From assembly GCF_051900415.1 (NCBI RefSeq), contig NZ_JBHZGL010000007.1, forward strand, positions 1 to 64,000: a stretch of 64,000 bases of DNA, written 5' to 3'. The stretch is from Frateuria_A sp051900415 (lineage in GTDB: Bacteria > Pseudomonadota > Gammaproteobacteria > Xanthomonadales > Rhodanobacteraceae). Within the stretch, counting starts at the first letter, position 1. Each line of letters starts with the position of its first letter. A program made the position numbers and the translations under genes. Under the pieces are notes generated by a model that had not been told where the DNA came from, made no database searches, and worked only from the letters and a program-made list of their open reading frames with translations. This document shows positions 20,257-29,486 of the stretch, one piece after another.

Positions 20257-20382
20257 TAACGCCTTCAGGGGCGGGGTTACGCGCGTCTGCGCGCGCCTTT
20301 TGCTGCACTCAACCTTGCAATACCAGTGCACGCAAACTAGCGTTCCGGAACCCTTTTTTCCTAAGACCTTGAAGAGGACATC

Positions 20383-22161
20383 ATGGCCAGCAAGCTGGAA
20401 GCGCTCGAGCGCTGGGTGAACGAGGTGGCGGCGCGCACGCGTCCGGCGAAGATCCATTGGTGCGACGGCTCGGAGGCCGAATACCAGCAGCTGGTCAAGG
20501 AGATGCTGGCCGACGGCACCCTGATCGAGCTCAACCAGGAAACCCATCCGGGCTGCTACCTGCACCGCTCCAACCCGTCCGACGTAGCGCGCGTGGAGCA
20601 TCTGACCTTCGTCTGCCACAAGAACCAGGACGACGCCGGCCCGAACAATCACTGGATGGACCCGGCCGAGGCGCATGCGAAGATCGATGCGCTGTTCGAC
20701 GGCTGCATGGAAGGCCGCACCATGTACGTCATCCCGTACTGCATGGGCCCGATCGACTCGCCGCTGTCGCGTTGCGGCGTGGAAATCACCGATAGCCCGT
20801 ACGTGGTGGCCAACATGCGCATCATGACCCGCATGGGCAAGGCCGCGCAGGAGCGCATCGAGCGCGAAGGCACGTTCGTGAAGGGCCTGCACTCGACCGG
20901 CGAGCTCGACCCCGAGCGCCGCTTCATCATGCACTTCCCCGAGGAGCGCACGATCAAGTCCTACGGCTCCGGCTACGGCGGCAACGCGCTGCTGGGCAAG
21001 AAGTGCCACGCGCTGCGCATCGCCTCCAACCAGGCCCGCGACGAGGGCTGGCTGGCCGAGCACATGCTGATCGTGGGCATCGAGAATCCCAAGGGCGAGA
21101 CGCACTACGTCGCCGCCGCCTTCCCCTCGGCCTGCGGCAAGACCAACCTGGCGATGCTGATTCCGCCGGAGGGCTACCGCAAGGACGGCTGGAAGGTATG
21201 GACCGTCGGCGACGACATCTGCTGGATGCGCCCCGGCGCCGACGGCCGCCTGTACGCGATCAATCCCGAAGCCGGCTTCTTCGGCGTGGCGCCGGGCACC
21301 AGCACCGCGACCAACTCCAACGCGCTGCAGTCGATCTCGCGCAATACGATCTTCACCAACGTCGCGGTCACCGCCGACAACCAGCCCTGGTGGGAAGGCC
21401 TGCCCGGCACGCCGGTCACCGACTGGCAGGGGCGTCCGTACGATCCGGCCAACGGCCCGGCCGCGCACCCGAACTCGCGCTTCACCGTGAGCGCGAAACA
21501 GTGCCCGACCTGGTCGGAGAAGGCCGAGGACGCGCAAGGCGTGCCGATCGACGCGATCGTCTTCGGCGGCCGCCGTCCTTCGCTGCTGCCGCTGGTGATG
21601 GAAGCGCGCGACTGGGCGCACGGCGTGCTGATGGGCGCGGCGATGGGTTCGGAAACCACCGCCGCGGCAACCGGCGCGGTCGGCGTGCTGCGTCGTGACT
21701 CGATGGCGATGAAGCCATTCTGCGGCTACCACTACGGCGACTACTTCGCGCACTGGCTGTCGTTCGACAAGCCGGGCATGAAGCTGCCGAAGATCTTCCA
21801 CGTCAACTGGTTCCGCAAGGGCAAGGACGGCAAGTTCCTGTGGCCGGGCTTCGGCGAGAACCTGCGCGTGCTGGAGTGGATGATCAACCGCGTCGACGGC
21901 AAGGCTCGTGGCGTGGAAACACCGATCGGCATCGTGCCGGCCGAGGGCGAGCTGAAACTCGAGGGCCTGAACCTCCCACGCGAGGCCGCCAGCGAGCTGC
22001 TGGACATCGACACCGCCGGCTGGCAGGCCGAGCTGGACGCCATCGGCGAGTACCTGGCCAGTTTCGGCCCGCGCATGCCTGAACGCCTGCACCAGGAGCA
22101 GCAGCGCGTGGCCAGCGGGCTGTCCGCCGCCGAAACCGCGCCCCGCGCCGCCACGGCCTGA
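20383..22161 (+). CDS. pckG: Phosphoenolpyruvate carboxykinase (GTP)
   Basis: A 592-residue GTP-dependent PEPCK interconverting oxaloacetate and phosphoenolpyruvate, the gluconeogenic entry step. Visible: the kinase-1a P-loop AAFPSACGKTNLAML, the metal-binding region VGDDICWMR, NSRFTVSAKQCP, and the guanine-binding FHVNWFRKG region near the C terminus. The length equals that of other bacterial GTP enzymes. A GAAGAGGA ribosome binding site precedes the ATG. It is monocistronic, followed by a pair of REP-like hairpins. Confidence 0.97.
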   Translation: MASKLEALERWVNEVAARTRPAKIHWCDGSEAEYQQLVKEMLADGTLIELNQETHPGCYLHRSNPSDVARVEHLTFVCHKNQDDAGPNNHWMDPAEAHAKIDALFDGCMEGRTMYVIPYCMGPIDSPLSRCGVEITDSPYVVANMRIMTRMGKAAQERIEREGTFVKGLHSTGELDPERRFIMHFPEERTIKSYGSGYGGNALLGKKCHALRIASNQARDEGWLAEHMLIVGIENPKGETHYVAAAFPSACGKTNLAMLIPPEGYRKDGWKVWTVGDDICWMRPGADGRLYAINPEAGFFGVAPGTSTATNSNALQSISRNTIFTNVAVTADNQPWWEGLPGTPVTDWQGRPYDPANGPAAHPNSRFTVSAKQCPTWSEKAEDAQGVPIDAIVFGGRRPSLLPLVMEARDWAHGVLMGAAMGSETTAAATGAVGVLRRDSMAMKPFCGYHYGDYFAHWLSFDKPGMKLPKIFHVNWFRKGKDGKFLWPGFGENLRVLEWMINRVDGKARGVETPIGIVPAEGELKLEGLNLPREAASELLDIDTAGWQAELDAIGEYLASFGPRMPERLHQEQQRVASGLSAAETAPRAATA

Positions 22162-22171
22162 TCGCTTGCAG

Positions 22172-22260
22172 CCCCTCTCCCGCCGGGAGAGGGGTGGGTG
22201 AAACACGCCTCAGCTTCCGAGCCGGCCTCACGCCAGCTCCCTCTCTCCTGCGGGGAGAGG
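22172..22260. repeat. Pair of CCTCTCCC-type REP hairpins
   Basis: Hairpin 22172-22194 (CCCCTCTCCC/GGGAGAGGGG) and hairpin 22240-22260 (CCTCTCTCC/GGGGAGAGG) lie in tandem after pckG. They share the theme of the hairpin at 121-143 and might also act as an mRNA 3' end structure. Confidence 0.6.
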
Positions 22261-22338
22261 AGTGCATTAAACGCTCCGCCACTTCCGTGCATCCAAGCTG
22301 GCAAGATGGAAGCTGCCTGCCTCGCCACTGGAAGCCCG

Positions 22339-22890
22339 ATGCCGCCACCGCCTGTCGCGTGGTCCGACGCCGATGACGCGCGCGCCGCGGCCCGGGGCGA
22401 TCGCCACGCGTTCCAGCGGCTGTACCGCCAGCATGTCGACCGTATCTACGGCGCGGTCTACCGGTTGGCCGGCTACGACCACGCGCGTGCCGAGGACCTG
22501 ACCCAGGACGCCTTCGTGCGCGCCTGGCAGAAGCTTGGCGACTTCCGCCACGAAAGCGCCTTCGGTACCTGGCTGTACCGGTTGGCGGTGAACGTGGCGC
22601 TGATGGACATCCGTTCGCGCGGGGCACAGCCAGTCGGCTTCGTCGGCGAGGAGGACCTGCCCGACCCGGGCGAAGTGCCCTTCTGCGCCGCCGAGCGCGA
22701 GGAGCTGGAGCGCGCCATCGCCAAATTGCCGCCGCGTGCCCGCGCGGTACTGGTACTGCATGACGTGGAAGGCTGGCGCCACGAGGAGATCGCCAGCGAA
22801 CTGGGCATGGCCGTCGGTACGTCCAAGGCGCAACTGCACCGTGCACGCGGGCTGCTGCGCCGGATGCTCGAACCCGGAGAGTCGTCATGA
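22339..22890 (+). CDS. RNA polymerase sigma factor, ECF (sigma-70 family)
   Basis: A 183-residue ECF sigma factor. Region 2 (FQRLYRQHVDRIYGAVYRL, DLTQDAFVRAWQKLGDFRHESAFGTWLYRLAVN) and region 4 (LPPRARAVLVLHDVEGWRHEEIASELGMAVGTSKAQLHRAR) are complete. The ATG at 22339 has GGAAG just ahead and gives the usual spacing to region 2; an ATG at 22306 would add 11 residues. The stop overlaps the next gene by ATGA. The target promoters are unknown; autoregulation of this three-gene set is likely. Confidence 0.92.
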   Translation: MPPPPVAWSDADDARAAARGDRHAFQRLYRQHVDRIYGAVYRLAGYDHARAEDLTQDAFVRAWQKLGDFRHESAFGTWLYRLAVNVALMDIRSRGAQPVGFVGEEDLPDPGEVPFCAAEREELERAIAKLPPRARAVLVLHDVEGWRHEEIASELGMAVGTSKAQLHRARGLLRRMLEPGESS

Positions 22891-23309
22891 ACGAATTCGA
22901 ATGGCGTCGACAGCTGCGCGAGTTGCGCGCGCCGGTCGCACCGCGCCACGACCTGTGGATGCGCATCGACGCCGCGCTGGAACCGGCCGAACCGGTGCGC
23001 TCCAGCTCGCGTCCGGGCTGGCTGCTCGCCGCCAGCTTCGCGGGCCTGAGCCTGCTCGCCGTGTCCCTGAGCCTGCGCCAGCGCCACTTGCTCGAGCACC
23101 CGCAGACCACCGTCACGGCCTCGGCCCAGGCGCCGTGGAAGCCAGATGACCCGCGCCTGGCCGGGGCGGCGATCGAACTGGATGCCGCGCGCCTGGAACT
23201 GAGGCAGGCACTGGAACTGGCCCCCCATTCACCGGCACTGCAGCGACTCCTGTCGCGCACCCGCCAACAGCAATCGCGGCTGCGCCAGCTCGACCAGCAG
23301 GCAGGCTGA
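22887..23309 (+). CDS. Small single-pass membrane protein, putative anti-sigma factor
   Basis: A 140-residue protein with a cytoplasmic N-terminal segment (about 1-45), one membrane helix (WLLAASFAGLSLLAVSLSL) and a helical periplasmic tail rich in Leu, Arg and Gln. It has no zinc-finger HxxxCxxC anti-sigma signature. The role is suggested by translational coupling to the ECF sigma gene and by topology; the family itself is not recognised. Confidence 0.65.
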   Translation: MNEFEWRRQLRELRAPVAPRHDLWMRIDAALEPAEPVRSSSRPGWLLAASFAGLSLLAVSLSLRQRHLLEHPQTTVTASAQAPWKPDDPRLAGAAIELDAARLELRQALELAPHSPALQRLLSRTRQQQSRLRQLDQQAG

Positions 23310-23331
23310 GAAACCCTTGAGGAGTCAACGC

Positions 23332-24240
23332 ATGAAAACCGTACGCTACCTTCCCCTGCTGCTCGCCCTGTGCATCGGCCAGGCGCTGGCCGACACCCCG
23401 ATCAACCTGCACCACCCGGCCAATGCCAACGCACGCATCAGCGTGAGCAACGTCAAGGGCCAGGTCACCATCACCGCCTGGGACCGCAACGAGGTGCAGG
23501 TCACCGGTTCGCTCGGCGAAGGCGCCGCGCCGCTGGCCATCGACGGCGACAACGGCGACCTGGAAATCAAGGTCAAGCCCAGGGGCGATGGCTCGAAGGG
23601 CTGGTTCAACTGGAACGGCGACAACTCGATGGGCGATACCACGCTCGACCTGCACGTGCCCAAGGGCGCCACGCTGGACGTGGAAGTGGTCAGCGCGCCG
23701 CTGGGCATCGACGGCATGGATGGCGGCGAGATCTCGGTCAATTCGGTCAGCGGCCGCGTGCGGATCAACGCCCGCACCCCCGACCTGTCGGTCGAAAGCG
23801 TGAGCGGCACCGTGCAGCAATCGGGCCATGCCGAGCGCGCCGACCTGCAGACGGTCAGCGGCGACATCCTCGCTCCCGCGCTGGGCAACCAGGCCGACCT
23901 GCAGAGCGTCTCCGGTCGCATCCAGGCCAGCGGCGGGCCGTGGAAAAAAATTAGCCTGAGCACGGTTTCCGGCGACGTGCAGCTCAACGGTGGCCTTGCC
24001 GAGCACGGCAACATCGACGTCGACAGCATGAGTGGCGACGTGCAGATCATCGTGCCCTCGAATCTTTCCGCATCGATCCATGCCAGCAGCTTCAGCGGCG
24101 ACCTTCGTAGCGACTTCGGCCAGGCCATCGAACACGATCATGGCCCCGGCAGCGAGCTCAACGCCGAAGTGGGTGGCAGCAGGGGCCGCATCCACGTGGA
24201 GACCTTCAGTGGCGACCTGCGCATCCGCAAGAAGGATTGA
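23332..24240 (+). CDS. Secreted DUF4097-type beta-strand repeat protein
   Basis: A 302-residue exported protein with a signal peptide of about 20 residues (LLLALCIGQALA). The body is a series of short beta repeats marked by SVSG/TVSGD/SMSGD/SFSGD every 20-25 residues, the hallmark of DUF4097 (a right-handed beta-solenoid-like fold related to adhesin repeats). The ATG at 23332 follows a GAGGAG ribosome binding site; an in-frame ATG 15 bases upstream is less likely. It is third in the sigma factor set, so it may be its sensor partner or a regulated envelope component. Confidence 0.8.
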   Translation: MKTVRYLPLLLALCIGQALADTPINLHHPANANARISVSNVKGQVTITAWDRNEVQVTGSLGEGAAPLAIDGDNGDLEIKVKPRGDGSKGWFNWNGDNSMGDTTLDLHVPKGATLDVEVVSAPLGIDGMDGGEISVNSVSGRVRINARTPDLSVESVSGTVQQSGHAERADLQTVSGDILAPALGNQADLQSVSGRIQASGGPWKKISLSTVSGDVQLNGGLAEHGNIDVDSMSGDVQIIVPSNLSASIHASSFSGDLRSDFGQAIEHDHGPGSELNAEVGGSRGRIHVETFSGDLRIRKKD

Positions 24241-24357
24241 CGGGCACGCTCCAGCAAGGGCGAGAACCGGGCGGCGCATGGTGCAAGCCGGTCCCGCCGG
24301 GCCGAATGGAGCGCCAGCTAGCTAAACGCCCCCGGACCCCGGAACAAGCAGCCAAAC

Positions 24358-24387
24358 GAAAAGGCCGTCGCATGCGACGGCCTTTTC
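24358..24387. terminator. Bidirectional intrinsic terminator, 30-bp perfect palindrome
   Basis: The whole 30-bp stretch equals its reverse complement, with an AAAA/TTTT outer pair and a GGCCGTCGC/GCGACGGCC stem. It sits between two convergent genes (the DUF4097 gene and the outer-membrane-like gene) and would end both transcripts. Confidence 0.85.
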
Positions 24388-24403
24388 TGTATTCGGGGGT
24401 AGC

Positions 24404-25285
24404 TTAAAGGTCCTGGTGATACTGCACGTACGGCGTGCGCGACTGATCGGGTTCGGGGCCCGCAGGCGTAGGAACCGAGGTTCCCGAGGACCACAGGTTC
24501 TGCGCGCCGATGCTCAGTTCGCCCTGCCACGGCAACCGCAGGGTGACGCCCAGGTCGATGCTGCTCCAGCGCTTGTCGCCGTAGTAGCCGCCCGGCAGCG
24601 TCGGCTGCATGGTGCGGCCGACCAGCGTGCCGCTCAGCGGGCCGTGGTCGACGCCAAAGGTCAACGCCTTCTGGTCCAGCGAATTGACGCCCAGTTCGTT
24701 GCCTGGCAGCAGGCGGATGCGGCCCACGCTGGCTCCCAGGTCGATACCGCTCTGCCCGCCGACCGCCACGCGGCCGCGCGCATTGAGCTGGGCGCTGCTA
24801 TCGAAGTCGGGCAGGCCGTTCACGCCGGGCGTGGCGCCTGGCAGGACACGCGGCAGGCGCTGGTCGGGCGTGCTGTCGGCGCCCACGCTCACGCCCAGGC
24901 TGTAGCGGCCGAGGTTGTAGGTGGCGCCGATCTCGCTGCCGACCACCCGCGGGCTGCGGGAGGTCCCGTTGTGCTCACTGACCCCGGCGTGGATCTGCAG
25001 GTGCGGGTCCAGCCCGTACTGCAGGTCGGTCGACGTCACGCTGCCGGCATCGGTCACAGGGAACGACAGCGGCGCATCGGCACGCCGGCTCGCACCGACC
25101 GCCTGCGCGCCCGCCTTGAGCATGAGCATGTGCCCGTCGCGGTCGCGCACCACGACCCCGGAGTCGGCTGCCTGGCCCGTTGCCGGGCGCAGCAACGGCG
25201 CGATGGCAGGCCGATTCGCGTCCAGCGACTGGCCTGCCGCGGCGAGCGGCATCAGCAAGGTCAGCAGGGGCAACAGGCGGCGCAT
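24404..25285 (-). CDS. Exported protein of unknown function, outer-membrane beta-barrel-like
   Basis: A 293-residue protein with a clear signal peptide (MRRLLPLLTLLMPLAAAGQS). The mature part alternates polar and hydrophobic residues with many Gly/Tyr/Leu strands (SEIGATYNLGRYSLGVSVGAD, RWSSIDLGVTLRLPWQGELSIGAQNLW), as in outer-membrane barrels or porin-like assay proteins of Xanthomonadales. No named family is recognised. An upstream frame adds 15 residues, but the ATG at 25285 gives the better signal peptide. It is monocistronic and shares its promoter region with the GGDEF-EAL gene in the opposite direction. Confidence 0.7.
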   Translation of the reverse strand: MRRLLPLLTLLMPLAAAGQSLDANRPAIAPLLRPATGQAADSGVVVRDRDGHMLMLKAGAQAVGASRRADAPLSFPVTDAGSVTSTDLQYGLDPHLQIHAGVSEHNGTSRSPRVVGSEIGATYNLGRYSLGVSVGADSTPDQRLPRVLPGATPGVNGLPDFDSSAQLNARGRVAVGGQSGIDLGASVGRIRLLPGNELGVNSLDQKALTFGVDHGPLSGTLVGRTMQPTLPGGYYGDKRWSSIDLGVTLRLPWQGELSIGAQNLWSSGTSVPTPAGPEPDQSRTPYVQYHQDL

Positions 25286-25550
25286 AAGTCGTTGTAAGCA
25301 GTCGGAAGGTGGCAGGCAGACGTATGCCATTCGTTGGGGGCGAGTATAGCTCCTTTACGTTTAACTAACACCCCGCCAGGAGGGGATGCCGCTCAAACGG
25401 TGAACCCAGGCACATATCGCTTTTGCATGGACCACCATGTGAAAAGAGGGTTCCCCGGGAATGAAATTCAGGCAAAACGAACCTCCGACAAAGCCCGCCG
25501 CGCACGATATAGTCACGCCACGGCCCAAGCACGGAACCTGAGAACCCTCC

Positions 25551-28445
25551 ATGAACCCGGCTCCCCCCACCCGCGAGCCCGCAGCCTTCCCGGCCGACCG
25601 GGAAGTCTTGCATCGCGCGGTCGAGCGGCTGTTCGGGGCACCAGACGCCGGCAGCGTGGCGGCCGTATGTGAAACCCTGCTGTCGGACTGGCACGTGCGT
25701 GCGCGTCTGGGTTGGCGCCCGTTGGGCGTTGAGGAAGCTCCTTTCACCGCGGGTCGGATGGAGTTGGCCGAGGATCCGCAGGGGCTGCGCGTGCTGGTGC
25801 TGGAACCGGAATCGCCCCTGTCCGAACCCTTGCGCGAGCGCCTCGCCTGGTTCGGTCGACTGGCCGGTACCCGGATGCGCCAGCAGGCCGAGACCGCGCG
25901 GCTGTACGAGGCGATTTCCCGTCTGGCACTGGCCGAACGCCTGCAGCGCGCGTTGTTCGCCATCGCCGAACAGGCCGGCACCGAGCGCAACATGGGCGAG
26001 ATGATGCGCTCGCTGCACGCCATCGTCGGCAGCCTGATGTACGCGGAAAACTTCTACATCGTGCTGTATGACGAAGCCACCGACAGCGTGCGTTTCCCGT
26101 ATTACGCCGACGCGGCCGACCGCGACCCGCCCTCGCCCGAACGCAGCGTGCCGCTGTCCGACCTGGAACACAGCCTGACCTGGAACCTGCTCAAGGGCGG
26201 GCGCGCCATGATGGGCTCGATCGAGGAACTCAACCGCACCGTGCCCGACCGCCTGGTGCTGATCGGGCCGGACTGCGAACACTGGCTGGGCGTGCCGCTG
26301 CTGCGCGAGGCCAAGGTGGTCGGCGGCATCGTGATCCAGAGCTACCGGGCCGACACCCAGTACACCACGCAGGACCGCGAGCTGCTCTGCTACGTGGCCC
26401 AGCACGTGCAGGCCGCACTCGAAAAGCGCCAGGCGCAGGCAGAACTCGAGCGGCGCGTGGCCGACCGCACGGCCGCCCTGCGCGAGGCCAATCGCGTGCT
26501 GCGCCAGCAGGTGCTTCAGCGCCAGCGCGGCGAGCGGCTGCAGGCGGCGCTGTTCCGCATCGCCGAACTGGCGAGTACCTCCGAAGGCCTGGATACGTTC
26601 TATTCGGCGGTGCACCGGGTCATCGGCGGGCTGCTGTACGCGCGCAACTTCTACATCGCGCTGGTCGACGAGGACAGCGGGCAGCTGACCTTCCCCTATT
26701 CGGTCGACGAGGTCGACAACGTGCCAGCGCCGCGCCTGCATGGCCGCGGCGCCACCGAGTACGTGTTGCGCCATGGCAAGCCGCTGCTGGCCGACTCGGC
26801 CGAACTGGAACGATTGACCACCCTGGGCGAGATCCAGCGCCAGGGCACCCATTCGCTGTGCTGGCTCGGCGTGCCGCTGGTGTGGGGCGAGAAGGTGATG
26901 GGCGTGCTGGCGGTGCAGAGCTATACGCCCGAGCACACCTACAACGAGCGTGACCAGGAACTGCTCACCTTCGTCAGCTACCACATCGCCAACGCCTTGC
27001 AGCGCAAGCACACGGCCGAATCGCTGAAGCAGGCCTACGCGGGACTGGAGCGCCGCGTCACCGAGCGCACCCGCGCGCTGGCGCTGGCCAACCGCGACCT
27101 GCGCGAGCAGATCGCCGAGCGCGAACGCGTCGAGCGCCGGCTCAAGTACGAAACCCTGCACGACTCGCTCACCGGCCTGCCCAACCGCACGCTGCTGCTG
27201 CAGCGGATGGAGCAAGCGCTGGAACGCTATCGCGGCGAACCGGAAGAAGGCGGCTTCGCCGTGCTGTTCATCGATCTTGACCGCTTCAAGGTCATCAACG
27301 ATTCGGTGGGCCATCTGGTCGGCGACGACCTGCTGTTCCAGGTCGGCGGGCGCATCCGCGCGTGCCTGAAGACCCGCGACGTGGTCGCGCGCCTGGGCGG
27401 CGACGAGTTCGCCGTGCTGCTGGAGGGCATTGTTGACCCGGCGACCGCAGTGGCGGTCGCCGAGCGTGTCATCGGTGAACTGCAGGTACCGTTCCGCCTT
27501 GGCGCCAAGGAAATCTTCACCTCGGCCTCGATCGGCGTGGCCCTGCCCGCCCCGCACTACCAGAAACCGGAAGAGCTGTTGCGCGACGCCGACGCGGCGA
27601 TGTATCGCGCCAAGGACGAAGGCCGCCACCGCGCGGCGGTATTCGACGACCGCCTGCGCCGCGAAGCCCTGTCGCTGCTGGAACTGGAGAGCGATCTGCG
27701 CCGCGGCCTCGCGCGCAACGAATTCGTACCGTTCTACCAGCCCATCGTGGCGCTGGAAGACGGCCATGTGGTGGGCTACGAGGCACTGCTGCGTTGGCAT
27801 CACCCGGATCGCGGCCTGCTCGCCCCGGGCGAGTTCCTGATCATCGCCGAGGAAGCCGGCTGCGCCGAGAGCATCGACTGGCAGATTTTCGAGCAGGTCT
27901 GCGCGCAGGCGCCGGCGCTGCTGGGCAAGGACGGCTTCGTCAGCATCAACGTGTCCGGCCGCCACTTCCGCCTGCCGGATCTGGATGCCCGCCTGCTCGC
28001 CCTGCTCGCGGAGCACGGCCTGCCGCCGCGACAGGTCCGCATCGAGGTCACCGAGCGCGCGCTGCTGGACAACCCGGCGCAGGTCAAACGCATCCTGGAG
28101 AACATGCGCAGCCGCGGCGTGCGGGTGGCGCTGGACGATTTCGGTACCGGCTATTCCTCGCTGAGCTACCTGCACCAGTACCCGTTCGAGACGCTGAAGA
28201 TCGACCGCTCCTTCATCACCGAGCTGCCGCGCGAGGGCGATGGCCAGGGCCTGGCCGTGGTGCGCGCGATCCAGGTGCTGGCCGACTCGCTGAACATGCT
28301 GGTGATCGCCGAAGGCATCGAAGAAGAACACCAGCGCCAGGCGCTGATGCGCGTCGGCTGCCGCTACGGCCAGGGCTTCCTGTTCGCGCGCCCGCAGCCG
28401 ATCAGCGTGTGGTTGCCGGCCGATCCGACGCCCGCCGTGGCGTGA
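25551..28445 (+). CDS. GAF-GAF-GGDEF-EAL c-di-GMP turnover protein
   Basis: A 964-residue soluble protein. The N-terminal region (1-120) is divergent. Two tandem GAF modules follow, about 125-300 and 325-490, that resemble each other (LMYAENFYIVLYDE/LLYARNFYIALVDE; HWLGVPLL/CWLGVPLV), each trailed by a coiled coil of LERRVxxRT type. GGDEF spans about 540-690 with an intact RLGGDEF; the inhibitory-site Arg is replaced by Lys (KTRD). EAL spans about 710-955 with EALLRW, NVSGRHF, EVTERAL, DDFGTGYSSL, KIDRSF and AEGIE, the full catalytic set. An active phosphodiesterase is likely, and both activities are possible. The gene stands alone. Confidence 0.94.
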   Translation: MNPAPPTREPAAFPADREVLHRAVERLFGAPDAGSVAAVCETLLSDWHVRARLGWRPLGVEEAPFTAGRMELAEDPQGLRVLVLEPESPLSEPLRERLAWFGRLAGTRMRQQAETARLYEAISRLALAERLQRALFAIAEQAGTERNMGEMMRSLHAIVGSLMYAENFYIVLYDEATDSVRFPYYADAADRDPPSPERSVPLSDLEHSLTWNLLKGGRAMMGSIEELNRTVPDRLVLIGPDCEHWLGVPLLREAKVVGGIVIQSYRADTQYTTQDRELLCYVAQHVQAALEKRQAQAELERRVADRTAALREANRVLRQQVLQRQRGERLQAALFRIAELASTSEGLDTFYSAVHRVIGGLLYARNFYIALVDEDSGQLTFPYSVDEVDNVPAPRLHGRGATEYVLRHGKPLLADSAELERLTTLGEIQRQGTHSLCWLGVPLVWGEKVMGVLAVQSYTPEHTYNERDQELLTFVSYHIANALQRKHTAESLKQAYAGLERRVTERTRALALANRDLREQIAERERVERRLKYETLHDSLTGLPNRTLLLQRMEQALERYRGEPEEGGFAVLFIDLDRFKVINDSVGHLVGDDLLFQVGGRIRACLKTRDVVARLGGDEFAVLLEGIVDPATAVAVAERVIGELQVPFRLGAKEIFTSASIGVALPAPHYQKPEELLRDADAAMYRAKDEGRHRAAVFDDRLRREALSLLELESDLRRGLARNEFVPFYQPIVALEDGHVVGYEALLRWHHPDRGLLAPGEFLIIAEEAGCAESIDWQIFEQVCAQAPALLGKDGFVSINVSGRHFRLPDLDARLLALLAEHGLPPRQVRIEVTERALLDNPAQVKRILENMRSRGVRVALDDFGTGYSSLSYLHQYPFETLKIDRSFITELPREGDGQGLAVVRAIQVLADSLNMLVIAEGIEEEHQRQALMRVGCRYGQGFLFARPQPISVWLPADPTPAVA

Positions 28446-28453
28446 CGGACATG

Positions 28454-28474
28454 AGGGTGGCTGAAGCCCACCCT
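28454..28474. repeat. AGGGTGG/CCACCCT hairpin, dispersed repeat
   Basis: The 7-bp stem AGGGTGG/CCACCCT encloses CTGAAGC. The same GGGTGGGCTTCAGCCCACC theme appears twice at 31685-31741. It lies between the convergent GGDEF-EAL and hslO genes. Confidence 0.6.
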
Positions 28475-28479
28475 ACGGT

Positions 28480-29379
28480 TTACTGCGACGTCGTGGACGT
28501 ATCCGCGCTCACCCCGCCGCTCAGCACATGCTCGGCATCGATGCGGTCGAAGGTGTAGCGCTGCGCGCAGAACTCGCAGATCACCTCGATCTCGTCATCA
28601 CGCGCAGCCAGTGCGGCCTCGACCTCGTCCCGCCCCAGCGAGCGCAACATCGACTCCACCCGCTCGCGCGAGCAACTGCAGCCGAACGCCAGCGGGCGTG
28701 GCTCGAACATCCGCACGGTTTCCTCGTGGTAGAGGCGGTATAGAAGCTGCTCCGGCGCGGTCGCCAGCATTTCGTCGCGGCCCAGCGTGCCCGTCAGATG
28801 CAGGACGCGACTCCAGGCATCCTCGTCCTCGACGGCGTCATGGCCGCCCTCGTCGGGCAGTTTCTGCAGCATCAGCCCGACCGCATGCTCGCCGTCGGCC
28901 GCCAGCAACAGGCGCGCCGGCAGCTGCTCGGACAGGCGGAAGTAGTTTTCCAGCGCACCGGCCAGTTCCGGCTGGCTGAGTTCGACCAGGCCCTGGTAGC
29001 GCTGGCCGCGCTCGGCGTGACCGATCGTGATGGCCATGACCGCCCCCGGCAACGCGGACAGGTCCAGTGGCTCGGGCAGCGGATCGTTCCAGCGTGCCAG
29101 GCCGCGCAACCGTCCTTGGTCGCTGCATTCGGTGAACAGCAGGCGCAGCGCACCGCTGCTCTTGAGCTCGATCGACAGCGCGCCCTCCAGCTTGATGTTG
29201 CCGGTCAGCAGCGCGCTGGCGGCCAGGCTCTGGCCCAGGAGCTCCTGCAGCGGCGCCGGGTAGTCCGAGCGCCCGGCGACCTCGCGCCAGGCGGCACCCA
29301 GCCGCACCAGCACGCCGCGCACACCGGCGCGTTCCAGCACGAAGCGATGCAGCACGTCCTCGACAAGCACGGTTTCCAC
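28480..29379 (-). CDS. hslO: Hsp33 redox-regulated molecular chaperone
   Basis: A 299-residue chaperone that becomes a holdase when its zinc-bound cysteines are oxidised. The redox motif is intact: CSC in FGCSCSRERV and CxxC in ICEFCAQRY near the C terminus. The start is taken as GTG at 29379, preceded by GAGG at a proper distance and giving METVLVEDVLHRF, which aligns with the family N terminus; longer upstream frames lack conservation. It is divergent from mtgA by 107 bp. Confidence 0.95.
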   Translation of the reverse strand: METVLVEDVLHRFVLERAGVRGVLVRLGAAWREVAGRSDYPAPLQELLGQSLAASALLTGNIKLEGALSIELKSSGALRLLFTECSDQGRLRGLARWNDPLPEPLDLSALPGAVMAITIGHAERGQRYQGLVELSQPELAGALENYFRLSEQLPARLLLAADGEHAVGLMLQKLPDEGGHDAVEDEDAWSRVLHLTGTLGRDEMLATAPEQLLYRLYHEETVRMFEPRPLAFGCSCSRERVESMLRSLGRDEVEAALAARDDEIEVICEFCAQRYTFDRIDAEHVLSGGVSADTSTTSQ

Positions 29380-29486
29380 AGAAATGACCTCGACACGGTG
29401 AGTCGGTTGAGATGGGGACAGCGCGGCACGGAACAATGGGCCGCTTATACTCCCGGGGATCGCAACCGAAGGTCGACGCCAAGACG

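Noticed and set aside
25365..28331. A long minus-strand open frame opposite the GGDEF-EAL gene
   Set aside because: Composition typical of an antisense shadow; the plus strand carries GGDEF and EAL motifs.
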